DNA of 64,000 nt from Escarpia spicata. Its lineage: Eukaryota > Annelida > Polychaeta > Sabellida > Siboglinidae. Each line of letters starts with the position of its first letter. Positions within the stretch are counted from its first letter, which is position 1. Shown here piece by piece: positions 12,897-40,312 of the stretch. Below the pieces are notes generated by a model. It was given only the letters and a program-made list of their open reading frames with translations, had not been told where the DNA came from and did no database searches. A program made the position numbers and the translations under genes. The stretch spans positions 66,434,323 to 66,498,322 of the forward strand of contig OZ023206.1 in assembly GCA_963995525.1 (NCBI GenBank), read 5' to 3'.

Positions 12897-12935
<39 letters not shown>

Positions 12936-13732
12936 TATACATATATTAAATATACATATTATATATATATCTATATATGTATATGTATATATATATATAC
13001 AAATATTTTAGTTAGCCCACCTTGGCAGATGATGTTACAAACTGCATAATAGTGAAATATACCTTTTAGTAGTGTACTTCAGTACCAGGTGATGAGAACA
13101 CACTAGATTTGATTCAAAATGAGAACACTATTGGCATGTTAACCAGTGTAAAAACAAGATATGCATTTTATATGGATTTGTACAGAATTTGAAGTCAAAT
13201 ATATGGACAATTTGGAATATCTGCAATATCCCATGCTTGCTGCTACTAGATAAATTTACACAGTGACAACCTGGTATACGCAGCCAATACCCACAACTAC
13301 AGTAAGGCCAATAGAGACACACATACACTGTATGTTAATATAAAATGACTGCCGTAAAAAGGAATGTAAAATCACACCGTTGGACACAAAAAGTATAATA
13401 AATCCAAATACTGTGCTCTGTATGCATAGATATAAAAATTGGCTTTAAAACAATCTACAGGAAACATTTAAATACAATTAAGATATTCTACCCAGTTTTT
13501 AGATAATATACTAAATGTTTGGTCTAGATATTTCTTTCACACAGATTAACTGTTGATCATCTGTTGAAATGCCAGCGAACTGAACAAAGAAATTACTACA
13601 AGATGTACGAAATAAGATTTGTATGTGAATTCATTATTATATTGTCATTACCTGCATATCTGCTGTATGTGTTTGCGCAAAGGTGTGGACAATATCGCAA
13701 CAATGTTTTATTGAGTTGGTATTTGGTTCCAG
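12701..13732. other. AT-rich, no gene seen
   Basis: Includes an (AT/TATA)n tract at about 12,895-13,005. No supported coding region. Probably intron or intergenic sequence upstream of the PH-domain exon. Confidence 0.35.
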
Positions 13733-13869
13733 ACAATGAAAAAGGAATTGTGTATCCTTCGCGAGGCAACAACTAAAACTATGGCCCGACTGGAGTATTA
13801 TGACAACGAGAAGAAATTATACTTGGGTGCGCCGCCGAAACGGGTGATCCAGATCAAGTCATGCTTCAG
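13733..13869 (+). CDS. PH domain exon, IRS/DOK-like docking protein (partial)
   Basis: 45 codons and 2 nt between an AG acceptor (TTGGTTCCAG) and a GT donor after TGCTTCAG. The peptide contains LREATTKTMARLEYYDNEKK and PPKRVIQIKSCF, which I recognise as the first beta strands of the PH domain of insulin-receptor-substrate proteins. Such proteins bind membrane phosphoinositides and relay receptor tyrosine kinase signals. The exon ends in phase 2, and the exon at 14,395 begins in the matching phase with C ATC AAC. No further exons of the gene were found, so it is partial or a remnant. Confidence 0.6.
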
Positions 13870-14394
13870 GTGTACGAGATACTGCCCTCCACGGTCTGTT
13901 AAACACAGCATTTATATGTACATATATACAATTGTTTGTTGTAGTTTTAATGTAAATATTTATTTTATTCAGTATCCATACGTAGTCTTAATACGTAATC
14001 AGTATAGATCTGGTAAATATTTAGATTTTACAAAAACTATTAATTATAACGTTTATTACAAAATATGTACGTATGTATTTTATGAGACCATTTTTATTGT
14101 ATCCAATGTATTTGTATTCAGTCCTGTTGACTTCCAACACAAATACATTATTATTAATTCTGTAAATAGTGTAATCATTAAAATCACTCTCTAAACTCTT
14201 GAAATCTTCGTTTCAAGACTTGAAAATCACGTCTTTGGTCATAAGAAGTAAGATGGCATAGAAGTAAAGATTTGACTGACAAATGGGGATTACATGTTTG
14301 GCTCGTGTGCAGAATAAGCTTGCGCAACTTAATACTCGGATCGATGTAGCAGGTCACAAATGATAACAACGTGTCTCTGTTTGTCTCACTGTAG
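13870..14394 (+). other. Intron between PH-domain exons
   Basis: 525 bp starting GTGTACG and ending TTTGTCTCACTGTAG, a good acceptor. AT-rich, no coding signal. Confidence 0.5.
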
Positions 14395-14562
14395 CATCAA
14401 CGCCAAGTCGGACAAGAAGAACAAGTACGTCATTGCGTTGCGTTCATGAAGAATGATTGTTTCTCCGTCGTGTGTGACTCGGAGAAGGAGCGCTCCGAGT
14501 GGCTCGGGGCGATGCAGGAGTTCCAGGCGGAGAAGGACGATTCCGTCTGGGAGATAATAAGT
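14395..14562 (+). pseudogene. PH domain second exon with 5-bp duplication
   Basis: Continues the PH domain: INAKSDKKNKYVIAL, then a stop, then in another frame KNDCFSVVCDSEKERSEWLGAMQEF, which matches the C-terminal PH strands and helix (the Trp-containing helix). The break coincides with a tandem duplication GCGTT/GCGTT at 14,435-14,444; one copy too many shifts the frame by two. Either the gene copy is dead or the duplication is an assembly error. The 3' end of the exon is unclear: no strong donor is seen before the repeats that begin at about 14,590. Confidence 0.55.
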
Positions 14563-14589
14563 TTTCCAAAAAATGTATGACATGGCCAT

Positions 14590-15565
14590 CTCGTAGTTAA
14601 GTAAAGTAGATATGCAACCTTTTAGGCGAGCGATAGAACTACCTAACATATCGATTTAAATGCCCCCCCCCCCCCCTACACACACCCAAATGTTATATCA
14701 TTGGAAAGCCCTGCATCATAACTAGGCCTGTCGTATAGTTGCCAAGTGGTGCAGTAAGCGTGAATCCAAGGTCAAACAAGGTCACTTTACTTTATTTAAC
14801 TAAAAAACCAAGTCATATACTGTTGGAAAGCGTATTGTCGCACCTTCAAGTCAGTGTACGATATGATGCTATATCCAGTACTGATAAGAGTGACGACAAG
14901 GTCAAACAAGATCACCCATCAAATGACGAATATTCGAAAGTTTACAATGCCGCGAACGTCATAAAGTTACACCGACTCTGTTTCTACTTCACGACTACGG
15001 ACAAATCATACACTGTATGAAAGGACAATTAATCCCCGTCAAAATGCTGTGTGATATGGTGCTGTGAGATGAAGCTAGCAGTTTCTGTGGAGCGGCGTTC
15101 AAACAGGGTCACCGACAATTGATGAATGTTAGAAATGGTGCCATCCCTCAAGCTTTACAAAATCTTAATGGTTGTGGAGCTACGTTACCTAATTACTGAC
15201 GACCATTTCAAATACCGTTGGGAAGCTTACTGTCTTCCCGTTACAATGAGGTATAACGTGTAGCTATTAAATGGAACATTATATGTGTAGTGAATGTCAA
15301 ACAAAGTCACTATCAAATGATGACTGTTCAAAATTGCACCATTCCACAATCGTTGTAGGCCTAGGTTTATAATGGTTGCGTATCTATTTGCCTACGTGCA
15401 TAATGCCTCTTCATATACCGCTGTAAACCTTATTGTATCTTCGCTAAAATGAGGTATGACACGGAGCTATTAACTGATGCTGTAAGTGTGGAGCGAAGGT
15501 TGAACAAGGTCACCGTCAAATGATGGTTTTTCGAAATTGTGCTATTCTGGAAATGTTAAGATAAA
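14590..15565 (+). repeat. Third copy of the foldback subrepeats
   Basis: Four to five diverged units of about 200 bp with AAGGTCAAACAAGGTCAC cores and TTGGAAAGC boxes, direct orientation relative to 6,610-7,430. It abuts the PH-domain exon on one side and the broken transposon-type gene on the other. Confidence 0.65.
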
Positions 15566-15644
15566 TTGTTCTAACAGTTGTTTTGAAATCAAACGATGAA
15601 AAGTATAATTATTTTAGTTTTAGAATATAAATATATATATATAT

Positions 15645-17900
15645 ATGTTTTTCAAAGTTGCACATTCTACGAAGCATAATAAATACGAGCTGATCCACAC
15701 AAACCAGAAACACCAAATGACACTGATTCTCAACAATCAGTATCACGTATACTTAGTATGGCAACGAGAAAGAGCACTGGTTCGACAGATTGGTCTGTCT
15801 GTATTGTGTGTTCGAAGAAATCACAAAGGAAAGACAAAACATTGCATAAAATTTAAACGTTTGAACGGGCAACCAACCTGAAGAAGGCTGCATGTCAAAG
15901 AGGATAAGAATAAATGATACGCACAATATTGGAGGAGGACTTGATAGCTAAGGATGCCGTGTACCACTCAAAATGTCTTTCATCCTACCTGAGTAAAACA
16001 AATCTTAAAGCAAAGGCACCGTCGTCAACAGTTACAACACAATGTCCTTAAAACACTGCATTCTACAGTTTAATTCAAGAGATAGTTTCAATGGGATCTG
16101 GAGCGACATGGGCATAGGGAAAACAGTCATCAGAGATGCAAAGGGATGCAGTGGTATAGTCGGACTGACTAGAAAGAAGCCAGCACTCGTCAGGTGGACA
16201 TTGGCGAGGCACATCATGAGTGAATATGCTAACGCAATGCGAGAAAGGAGTGGTTTGTTCACAAGTACTGAAGATAAGGATCACAAAGAAGTACTGGCAT
16301 CCACACTGAAGAGGGATGAAGAGCATGTGAGACCTCTGACCAAGCATGCTGTTAACAACATGACCAGTCCGTTCGAGCCTGAATTTCACCCAGATGCATT
16401 CATCAACTTACTTATCTACGGGGCTGCATGCAACACTGGATGTGCAAAATTTGATCCTCAACATCGTAGGTGCTGGGGAGAAGAAGCTGGAGAGATTTGT
16501 GCATGGCGCACTTGAATCAGGTGAAATGTGCAGCTTCTACAGCCCGTCATTCAAATGATGGCGAGGGACCAATTCAATTCATTTGATGCATTAGCGGTAG
16601 GATACTTCAGGCAACTTCTGATAGGATTTCAGACAGCTGACACAGTTGTGGAAGCGTTTGATAGATATGATGACGTTAACTCTGGGAAAACTGCTGAAAA
16701 GGACCGCCGCGCAGGATCAACATCTGCTTGCAAGCAGTACCAGGTGATTGGTGGACGCTCAGTACCCCCGTGGAGAAGGTTTCTCAATGTTCCGCCCAAC
16801 AAACAATCACTAGTGAACTTTCTTTGTGAATATGTGGTCTGCCATACGTCATCCCAGTGGCTGGAAGCACACACAACGTGTACACTCCTGGTTGTTGGAG
16901 GCTTCGCAGATGGTAAGGTAGTGAAATCTATCAGTAGTCGAGGTGTAGAAGAAGACAGACATTTTGCCAGTACACAAGAAGAAGCTGACACCAGGATGCT
17001 TCTGCATGCTGGTTTTGCTGATGCAGACTTCAGAGCACGTGGTGTTCTAGGAACGGTAATAATTAAGTCACCAGACACATATGTCTTAGAGCTTGCTGCA
17101 TACTACTTTCCTAAAATGGCGAATATAGGCAACATGTGGATTGAAACTGGCACCATCACCAGCACCACAGACAAGCGCTGATTTGTTCCTGTGCATTTGA
17201 TTTGTACTGCACTCGGTCCGCAGTTATGCAACATACTTCCCGCCATGCATTCACTGACAGGGTGTGACTCGGTTTCCTTCCTGTTTGGAATTGGAAAAAA
17301 ACTGTTTTCAACGTTGTTATGCAGAAGGGGGCAGCCAACTCATGAATCTTGCCGACGTAGGAAACAGCGATAAAGAGGCTGCACTATCAGCAGCGCTGGC
17401 ATTCACAGCAGCGTTGTACAACCTAAGGGACACAGAAGAGTGCACGTTTGCGGCTAAGGCTTATCAACATGAAGGACAATTAGTTGGCGAAGCTTCCCCC
17501 GTGTGAAGCAAGTTTCGAGGAACATGCAAGGCGGGCACAGTGGCAAACGAAGACTTGGGTGTCTTCACATGTCGCCAAGCCAAATACTGGATCCCCACTG
17601 CAGCATGAATGGGTGAGAATGACAACTGGAATGGCAAATGTGTACCTGTCTTCTTCAAAGGTCCAATGGCGTCAGAGCTCCTGGAAGAACTCATCTGTTC
17701 CTGCTCAAGTAGAAGTCGCTGCACAATCAATTGTTCATGCAGTCAGAACAGTTTGTGTTGCACGAGCTGTGCACATGTCATGGGAATGAAAACTGTGGAA
17801 ACCCACGTTCGACTGGCGACCAAGAACAGATTTCGCTGCCGCTTCGGCGTAACCTCACCTTATTGCAACCTGAACAGGGGCACATTTCAAACGGTCTAGA
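15645..17900 (+). pseudogene. Broken transposon-associated gene (ADTR / SPDT / LTGCD family)
   Basis: A run of open pieces in changing frames. 16,042-16,515 contains GIVGLTRKKPALVRWTLARH and NLLIYGAACNTGC. 16,528-17,181 contains STQEEADTRMLLHAGFAD, VIIKSPDTYVLELAAYYFP and NMWIETGT. 17,191-17,373 contains LCNILPAMHSLTGCDSVSF. These phrases form a family I have seen repeated in marine invertebrate genomes, likely mobile-element encoded. Its biochemical activity is not known to me. The second Asp of the usual SPDTDV is Tyr here. At least three frame changes make it a pseudogene. Confidence 0.55.
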
Positions 17901-18943
17901 GGGGACACGGTCAAGTAGGCCCATTCAAAAAAGTGTTCGGGCACGCAAAATTACAAAGGGCACGTGTCCCCAGGCCCCCCTCGACCCGTTTATGGATGCA
18001 CCGCCTTAGTGACTGACGTCATTATCATTGTTTCAATGACGCATACATGATCAAATAATTATAATATTGCAACCTTCCCCCACTACGCATTCCCCGTCCA
18101 CCCTTGCGGGGTGCGATCCACGTCACTCAGTTGCTTCTTCTGCAGTTGTTCTTGTTATTCCCCCCCCCCCCCCCCATCTCCGTCTGTTGTCTGCAATGAC
18201 CTTCCATTCTTGGCTGTTCACACCTGCTCTTTAAGGTCTCTTTTCATGCTATCGTTCCGTCTCAGCTTTGGTCTTCCTCTTCGTTGTTCGCCGCCCTTTT
18301 CTGCTTCCCATGCTCTGTCTGTCTTTGCTTGTTCTTTGCACGTGTCCTGTTCATGTCATTCTGTTTCCCGCAATTTTTTTCTTTTAGTGTTTTTTCATGC
18401 CAATCTCGTCTCTCGGTTCCGTCATCTTCCTTCTACCTTCTCGCGTTACTTTACATATTCTCCGGACCCAGCTGTTCTCTGCCTCTCCGTCAGTGCCAGT
18501 GTTCCCAGTCCATATAAACTTAACGTGCTAAGACGTAGCTAATGTTGTGTAGACCGCAGCCAATAACCAATATCAAGTGAAGTGTAATTAGTGAAAATAT
18601 TGTGATGATAATTAATTAAGGTTATATGCGAATGACGTGGTTGCTTCAAGAGCAAGGAATCTGGACACAGTGTGGCGTATGTGTACCGGAACTATGTCCT
18701 AGTGAATACAATTAATACACGCAAAGGCAGTACACCGTTTGTTTACTTAATTGTGTTATGTACAACCTTTCAGTACAGTTATAGTGTGAATTAACTTTGA
18801 ATTACCATAATGAAGTATATGAGCATTTATGTAGAAACCGTGATTACTCGCCAGCATTTATATATGACTGTATTACGCCACACCACACCACATCTCGAAT
18901 GTATATTAGCTTACAAAGAATCGCTTTAATCTTACAATAAGGT
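17901..18943. other. no gene seen
   Basis: Starts with a GGGGACACG...CCCAGGCCC-type repeat like those at 32.4 and 35.5 kb. A pyrimidine-rich stretch with a C15-type run (18,159-18,173) gives open frames of Ser/Cys/Leu without any domain. Nothing further is supported. Confidence 0.35.
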
Positions 18944-19022
<79 letters not shown>

Positions 19023-19120
19023 TGTGCGCATGTGCGTGTGTATGTGTGCGCGTGCGTGTGTGTTCACAAGTGCGTGCTTGCTTGTGTGTGTGTGTGTGTG
19101 TGTGCGTGCGTGCGTGCGAG
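18944..19120. repeat. (TG)n microsatellite and degenerate TGCG repeat
   Basis: Perfect TG from 18,944 to 19,017, then TGTGCG variants to about 19,120. No gene. Confidence 0.95.
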
Positions 19121-19429
19121 CGTGCATGCTTGCCTGCTTCGACGTGTCTACATTATTTGCACTTACGAAGAGCAATATTCTACTAGGATAACGGTATGTT
19201 ATAAAATCTATCTACACACATATAATTATCACGCATAGTTAATCAATCGACATCTAGATAGCCTTGTACAGACATAGTAATACAATTCTACAAGACACCG
19301 TTGTTCCAAAATACAATGAAATAGTTCCAGTAACACGCTATAGAACTCGTGAGTGGTATTGTCGTTTAGCATTACCGGCAATTCACACAACAATGTTCCA
19401 TTGTTCATGATTAATTAAAAACATTATCT

Positions 19430-20075
19430 TATTTTTTGACGAAAGCTAAGTTTACACATTCGGCTGGTCTTCGTGCGTTTATCTGGCATAGATTCCACAT
19501 GGCGGTGACTCAACATAAGTCAGCCGGGCTTCACGGTAGCACGTCGGCAGCCAAGTCCAATTCAGTCGTCTTGATGATCGCTAGACGAGAACCAATACGA
19601 ATTCAATCACTTTTTATGATCATAAGGCGAGAACCATGTCCAGTTCAATCGCCTTTATGATCGTACGAGACAGCCCAGTCCAACTCATTCTTTTTTATGA
19701 TAGCGCGGTGACATCGAGGTCCATTTTAAGCTTCTCTGTGATCGCCCTACGTTACCAGAGTCCACTTAGCTTTACGTCACAATCACACGAAGACGGCCAA
19801 GTCGAATGAATTCTTCTTTGTGTTTGTACGACGCAACGAAGTCGAATTAATTCTTCATGATCAAGCAACCAAGTCGAATACATTCTTCACGACTGCACGA
19901 CAACAATCGAGTCGAACGAATTCTTCACGATTCCACGACAGCAACCAACTCGAATGAATTCTTCAAACAGCACGACAGCAACCGAGTCGAATGAATTCTT
20001 CATGATTGCACGACCGCAGCCAAATCTAATAAATTATTCACGATTGCATGATGGCAACCAAGTCGAACGTATTCT

Positions 20076-20090
<15 letters not shown>
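19430..20090 (+). repeat. Degenerate roughly 40-bp tandem repeat
   Basis: Units built on AACCAAGTCGAATGAATTC followed by TTCATGATTGCACGACAGC are clear from 19,800 to 20,075 and increasingly diverged back to about 19,430. The array runs into the 3' coding end of the potassium channel gene. Confidence 0.7.
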
Positions 20091-35034
<14,944 letters not shown>

Positions 35035-35515
35035 GTTCCAGCGTCTTCGGCTTCAGCGAGTTATGCCTCTTTCTCGATAACGTCCGTCACGGGATAATTT
35101 TCTAGAACTTGAGTTTACGTAGGTTTCAATGCGTCTATTCGCACGTTACAAACCGTCCATCGTACACTGCATGCCAGTGAACAGAAGCCGATTTTATTGT
35201 TATGTCGTTCTATATACGGCTACGCTAAGTACTTGAACCGGTTCGCAGTACGCTATTTGCCTGACGTGAGCGCGTACGTTTTACTTTAGAAAACGCGAAA
35301 CGCGTGACGATATAATTTATTACGTATGTCTGTTTGTCACCATGGCAACGAATCGATCAAATTTTAGCGACGTGTTACTCACTCCTGTTTATTTCCTTTT
35401 CTACGGATTATATGTTTCTATATGCTTCGTTCTGCTTGCCGTCTTCGCCAGTCTTCCGGGAAGAGCAATTTTAATAGGAGAAAGTACCCAACGCGCATCA
35501 ATTCCGTCAAGTGCC

Positions 35516-35742
35516 CATGGGCGGATCAAGAAAGGATAGTCTGGGGGAGCCAACAACCTCCAATTGCAACCCCTCGAGTCTCGCCAAAATACAAACTTCG
35601 AGGCTCACAAAAAACTTTAATTGTTCCCCCGCGAGGCTCGCAAAACGGGGGCTCATTCCAAATGTCTAGGAGGGCACGTCTAGCGCGGACACATTCCAAA
35701 AGTCTATGGTAGCATGCGCCCCCCCCCCCCGAGTCCGCCTAT
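35516..35742. mobile_element. Short MITE-like repeat, copy B
   Basis: Copy of 32,372-32,605 inside duplication copy B. Confidence 0.5.
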
Positions 35743-36062
35743 GGTGCCCTACCAACCGTAGTAACATTTTGATCTAGTAATGTTCCATTCTTTAAACGGC
35801 ACTGTAAAAATCACACGCTAAACGAAATGAGTTTTGGGGGACCTCAGTTCATATGCTGATCCAGCGGGCAGAGGGGCCCGTGCCCCCATGACCTTCGAAT
35901 TCGGATGGTAGCTCGGTGGTCTGATGTGTCCCCAAATGCAGTCAGCCTCTACAAGTCATCGCAGTCTGACTAGGTGTCCTACCTACTTCGTTCAGGATTC
36001 TCCCTAGACAGGACTAGCGAAGACTCACATTAAACATCGCAGAAGTTGGAACGTTACCAATA

Positions 36063-36290
36063 CTCTTTTCATTCAAATTAATCATTAATCGTTAACTCTA
36101 CTCTATGCATACAAATGAAACATTAATCGTTAACTCTACTCTATGCATACAAATGAAACATTAATCGTTAACTCTACTCTATGCATACAAATGAAACATT
36201 AATCGTTACCTCTACTCTATGCATACAAATGAAACATTAATCGTTAACTCTACTCTATGCATACAAATGTAACATTAATAATTAACTCTA
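36063..36290 (+). repeat. 38-bp tandem array, about 6 copies
   Basis: Same unit as the array at 33,186-33,570; the copy number differs between the two duplicates, as expected for slippage or unequal exchange. Confidence 0.93.
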
Positions 36291-36587
36291 CGCTTCTCTA
36301 CTGACAGTAATTGTTCAAATCGGCTATCCCGATAATCGTTATGGGAGCAGGCTATTCCCTATTCTCCCATTACGTCCAGCTCAGCAATTAGTCATTATAC
36401 AGCTGACCGCTCAATGTTTCGACTTCTAGCCACGTACAATATTCTATGATTAAGTTTCTACCAACTATTCCAACTATAACGACGTTACCATTCGGTCTAA
36501 ACATGGTCGACCTTTACATCCCGACTATGGAGACGATACCCGGAGAACGGGCAGTACACCAGGAGTCAAGGTCAAGGTCGTTCGCGA

Positions 36588-37379
36588 ATGACAACCGCTA
36601 GACAAAACCGTTATCTCGTAATTTTTTCTCGTCGCAATCGCACGAATACAACTCGATCCATGGAAATTGACTTCCGCCGTGCTACTGAAGTTCACTTATC
36701 CAACCGAACTGTTAGGAATCGACTCCATGCTGATGGCATTAGAGCCAGACGACCTGTCACTGGCCCTATTCTCACTGCAGAATACCGTAAGGCACGATTG
36801 GACTTTGCAAGTGAGCACCAGAACTGGCAGTCACTGGAGGCCGGTACTCTTCACAAATGAGAGCAGGTTCTCTGTGTCAACTAATGATAGGTGTGTTAGG
36901 GTGCGTGCGGAGACGCCAGGGAGAGCGTTATGCTGACTGTAACATTGTGGAAGTTGACCGGCACGGTGGAGGCTTGGTCATGGTTTGGACCCGGATTGTC
37001 TTTGGATGGTCGCACAAACATGTACGTGATTTCCAGATGTAGTATAACGGCTGTAAGATATCGCAATGACACCATGGTGCCTATTGTCAAACCGTATGCA
37101 GGCGCTGTTAGGGATGATTTCATCTTAGTGCAAGATAATGCACGGACCCACACAGCTCGGGTGTCATTGACCTTCCTTGAGGACGAACGTATCACTATGA
37201 TGGACTGGCCGGCTAGGTCTCCTGACCTGAACCCAATAGAACATCTCTGGGATATGCTTTTCAGACGTGTTACACGAAGGCCACATCCTTCAAGGAATAT
37301 ACAGAACCTGACCAATACCCTAGTTCGGGAATGGCAGGTCTCACCAGGAGTACGCCATGTCATTGCCAGGACTGTGTGA
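36588..37379 (+). pseudogene. Tc1-type transposase, inactivated
   Basis: Pieces in three frames make a Tc1/mariner transposase. The N-terminal DNA-binding part (SNRTVRNRLHADGIRARRP) is at 36,588-36,860; the first catalytic box reads FTNESRF, where Tc1 enzymes have FTDESRF, so the catalytic Asp is Asn; the second box is ILVQDNARTHTA and the third PDLNPIEHLWD at 37,130-37,260. It would cut and paste its element at TA sites. Frameshifts at about 36,850 and 36,950 and the Asp-to-Asn change make it dead. Terminal repeats not identified. Confidence 0.8.
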
Positions 37380-37790
37380 CCGATAGAGGGGGGATACAAG
37401 TTACTGAAAAACAAAACATTTGTGGACAATATTTGTAAGTTTGTAAATAAATCTGTAAAACACCGAATGAAAATACGACAAAGTGCATTCATCATATAGA
37501 GGTGTGGACACGTAGCGACACCTAGAGGCATTGTCGTCACGCTCGAGTTCATCAAAACATGAGCTGTTTTTATAGCTAAGACAATCCCATACACATAGAG
37601 TACACGAAGAGTAATTTTTCTGGTAGGCCAAGTGTGCCATTCCCAATATTTTTTCCTTTAATTATTTCGAGTAGTTATGTTTGCAACCGTTGCCGCCTCG
37701 CAGAATTTGTTTGGGCGCAGCGACTACTAACAATGTTCCGTCCCCAATGACTCCCCATGGTATACTGTAATGTATCACGACCGTTGTTAC
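37380..37790. other. no gene seen
   Basis: Tc1 3' flank and unassigned sequence. No domain recognised. Confidence 0.3.
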
Positions 37791-37796
37791 AAGTGT

Positions 37797-38765
37797 GACT
37801 CGGTACCATAGGGAATAAGAACAATCAACACGAGTTGGTAGGCCCTATATTCATATACACATAGGGAATAAGAACAATTAACACGAGTTGGTAGGCCCTA
37901 TATTCATATACACATAGGGAATAAGAACAATCAACACGAGTTGGTAGGCCCTATATTCATATACACATAGGGAATAAGAACAATCAACACGAGTTGGTAG
38001 GCCCTATATTCATATACACATAGGGAATAAGAACAATCAACAGAGTTGGTAGGGTCTATATTCATATACACACAGCTAGGGAATAAGAACAATCAACACG
38101 AGTTGGTAGGCCCTATATTCATATATACATAGGGAATACGAACAATCAACACGAGTTGGTAGGCCCTATATTCATATACACATAGGGAATAAGAATAATC
38201 AACGCGAGTTGGTAGGCCCTATATTCATATACACACAGGGAATAAGAACAACCAACGCTAGTTGGTAGGCCCTATATTCATATACACACAGGGAATAAGA
38301 ACAATCAACACGAGTTGGTAGGCCCTATATTCATATACACATAGGGAATAAGAACAACCAACGCTAGTTGGTAGGCCCTATATTCATATACACACAGGGA
38401 ATAAAAACAATCAACACGAGTTGGTAGGCCCTATATTTATATACACACAGGGAATAAGAACAACCAATGCTAGTTGGTAGGCCCTATATTCATATACACA
38501 TAGGGAATAAGAATAATCAACGCGAGTTGGTAGGCCCTATATTAATATACACATAGGGAATAAGAATAATCAACGCGAGTTGGTAGGCCCTATATTAATA
38601 TACACATAGGGAATAAAAACAATCAACACGAGTTGGTAGGCCCTATATTCATATACACACAGGGAATAAGAACAACCAACGCTAGTTGGTAGGCCCTATA
38701 TCCATATATACATAGGGAATACGAACAATCAACGCGAGTTGGTAGGCCCTATATTCTTATACACG
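37797..38765 (+). repeat. 53-bp minisatellite, about 18 copies
   Basis: Unit begins CATAGGGAATAAGAACAATC, then AACACGAGTTGGTAGGCCCT and ATATTCATATACA. Some units read AACCAACGCTAGTTGG, which makes a short hairpin. Confidence 0.97.
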
Positions 38766-39828
38766 TGTCGAGGAAACAGCGCCATGGTCAAAGAAGCTCA
38801 ATGCGTTTTGGTCAAGCATTTGGGGGAGTGTCTCAGTGTGTCAACTGCCGGAAACTTAGATTTCACTAGAATCTCCCACTTTTAAAATAAATTCTGAGTA
38901 AATCACAGGCGTGGTATTGTTGATTGTAGTTGCAAATAGTTGGATTGTATTAAAGGGACAGTCGCACTTCGTGGCTTTTCGTTTTTATTGCAAAATCGTG
39001 TTATACGGTATAAATTATATCTATTATAGCGTACTGGCTGCCCAAAGATGCTTTTAACGAAGCAGAAATCAACTTTTGGATTGAACCGTTAAATGTTTAC
39101 AAGAATCAACGCGCTGTCACTCAAATCCCCGAATTGCGAGTTCGGAAAATTCCGCGAAACGTCTTGACCCGACGTGGGCCGAGCTTCAGATGTCAATAGT
39201 ACGCTGTCATCATGGGTTCCATGGCGCAGAACGACGATTCATCGACTGATGTAAGTTGAACAATGAAATGTCATAAGTCAGTGTTTCCCCTGGTATATAA
39301 CAAGCGAGGCGGGCCGCCTCGCCGTTTTTCTATGCCGCCTCGCCCAAAATATGCCGAAATTGCCGCCTCGTAGCGACGTCATACGCCCATTTTTTTGGCG
39401 TTCTTTCGCGATATATTCAGCGTCAGCGAGCGGGCGAAATTATATCACAAAGTCACTTATATTCCTGCATAATCACAGATTTGTAGCAACGTCGCTCAGA
39501 GCAGTTAGGATTTAACTCCATTGGACAACGTGAAAGATGTCAGTTGACCAATCACTGAATATTCCTGCGGGATCCCCGGTGTCTCCAATGGTGACACCTT
39601 GCGGAATTTCGACATACTAGAAATCTAGACATTCATGTAAAATGGCGCCCAAACGTAACTTGCGTTTTGGTTTATGACGGTGGTGGGAGTGAAAACTTTG
39701 CAGGCAGATGGCACTACGTCACTTGTGTCGAATCCGGACTCTTTTGGAGCTTAAATAAAGACCGTGCATCCTATTCACTAATCGGCACTTGTATCGAATC
39801 TGGACCCTGTTGAAGCTCAAATAGCGAC

Positions 39829-40062
39829 AGTAGTATATGGGTGGTTAACAATACGTAATCAGGGAGGGGTATGTGCTCCCATGGTCATTTTCTGATGACC
39901 TAAGGCTATTTTCTATGACTTCCGGTTCCGTTACTCCATAGCGCCATCTAGCGAATGTCATCGTTACTCCATAGCGCCATCTAGCGAATGTAATCCGTAA
40001 TCAGAGGAGGGGTATGTGCTCCCATGGTCATTTTCTGCTGACCTAAGGCTATTTTCTATGAC
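39829..40062 (+). repeat. Left terminal inverted repeat of the Polinton
   Basis: 234 bp identical to the complement of 57,134-57,367. Inside it a block of about 120 bp (CTCCCATGGTCATTTTCTG...ATCTAGCGAATG) is repeated twice. Similarity resumes weakly beyond the end for about 20 bp (CCGTTACTCCATAGCGCC). TIR ends are where protein-primed replication and integrase act. Confidence 0.97.
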
Positions 40063-40109
40063 TTCCTGTTCCGTTACTCCATAGCGCCTCTAGTGATGAG
40101 AAGTGTCTC

Positions 40110-40290
40110 TAATCGTCTCAATAACTCAACAAACAACATATAATCAAAGTAGAAACTGTTTATTTATTGTTACATATTCCAAATCGATAGGAAAAGATCG
40201 TCTCAATAACTCAACAAACAACATATAATCAAAGTAGAAACTGTTTATTTATTTATTTATTGTTACATATTCCAAATCGATAGGAAAAGT
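40110..40290. repeat. 85-bp tandem duplication carrying minus-strand poly(A) signals
   Basis: A block from TCGTCTCAATAACTCAACAA to AAATCGATAGGAAAAG is present twice. On the minus strand each copy has AATAAA hexamers (complement of TTTATT at 40,159-40,168 and 40,244-40,257), just downstream of the stop of the spliced LxCxE gene, so they probably end its transcript. Confidence 0.7.
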
Positions 40291-40312
40291 GTTTGATTGT
40301 TTGTTTGTTTGT

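Noticed and set aside
18111..18542. 143-aa plus-strand frame
   Set aside because: Pyrimidine-rich low-complexity sequence with Ser/Cys/Leu; no domain and no splice or promoter context.
36896..37594. 232-aa minus-strand frame
   Set aside because: Antisense of the Tc1 transposase; no motif of its own.
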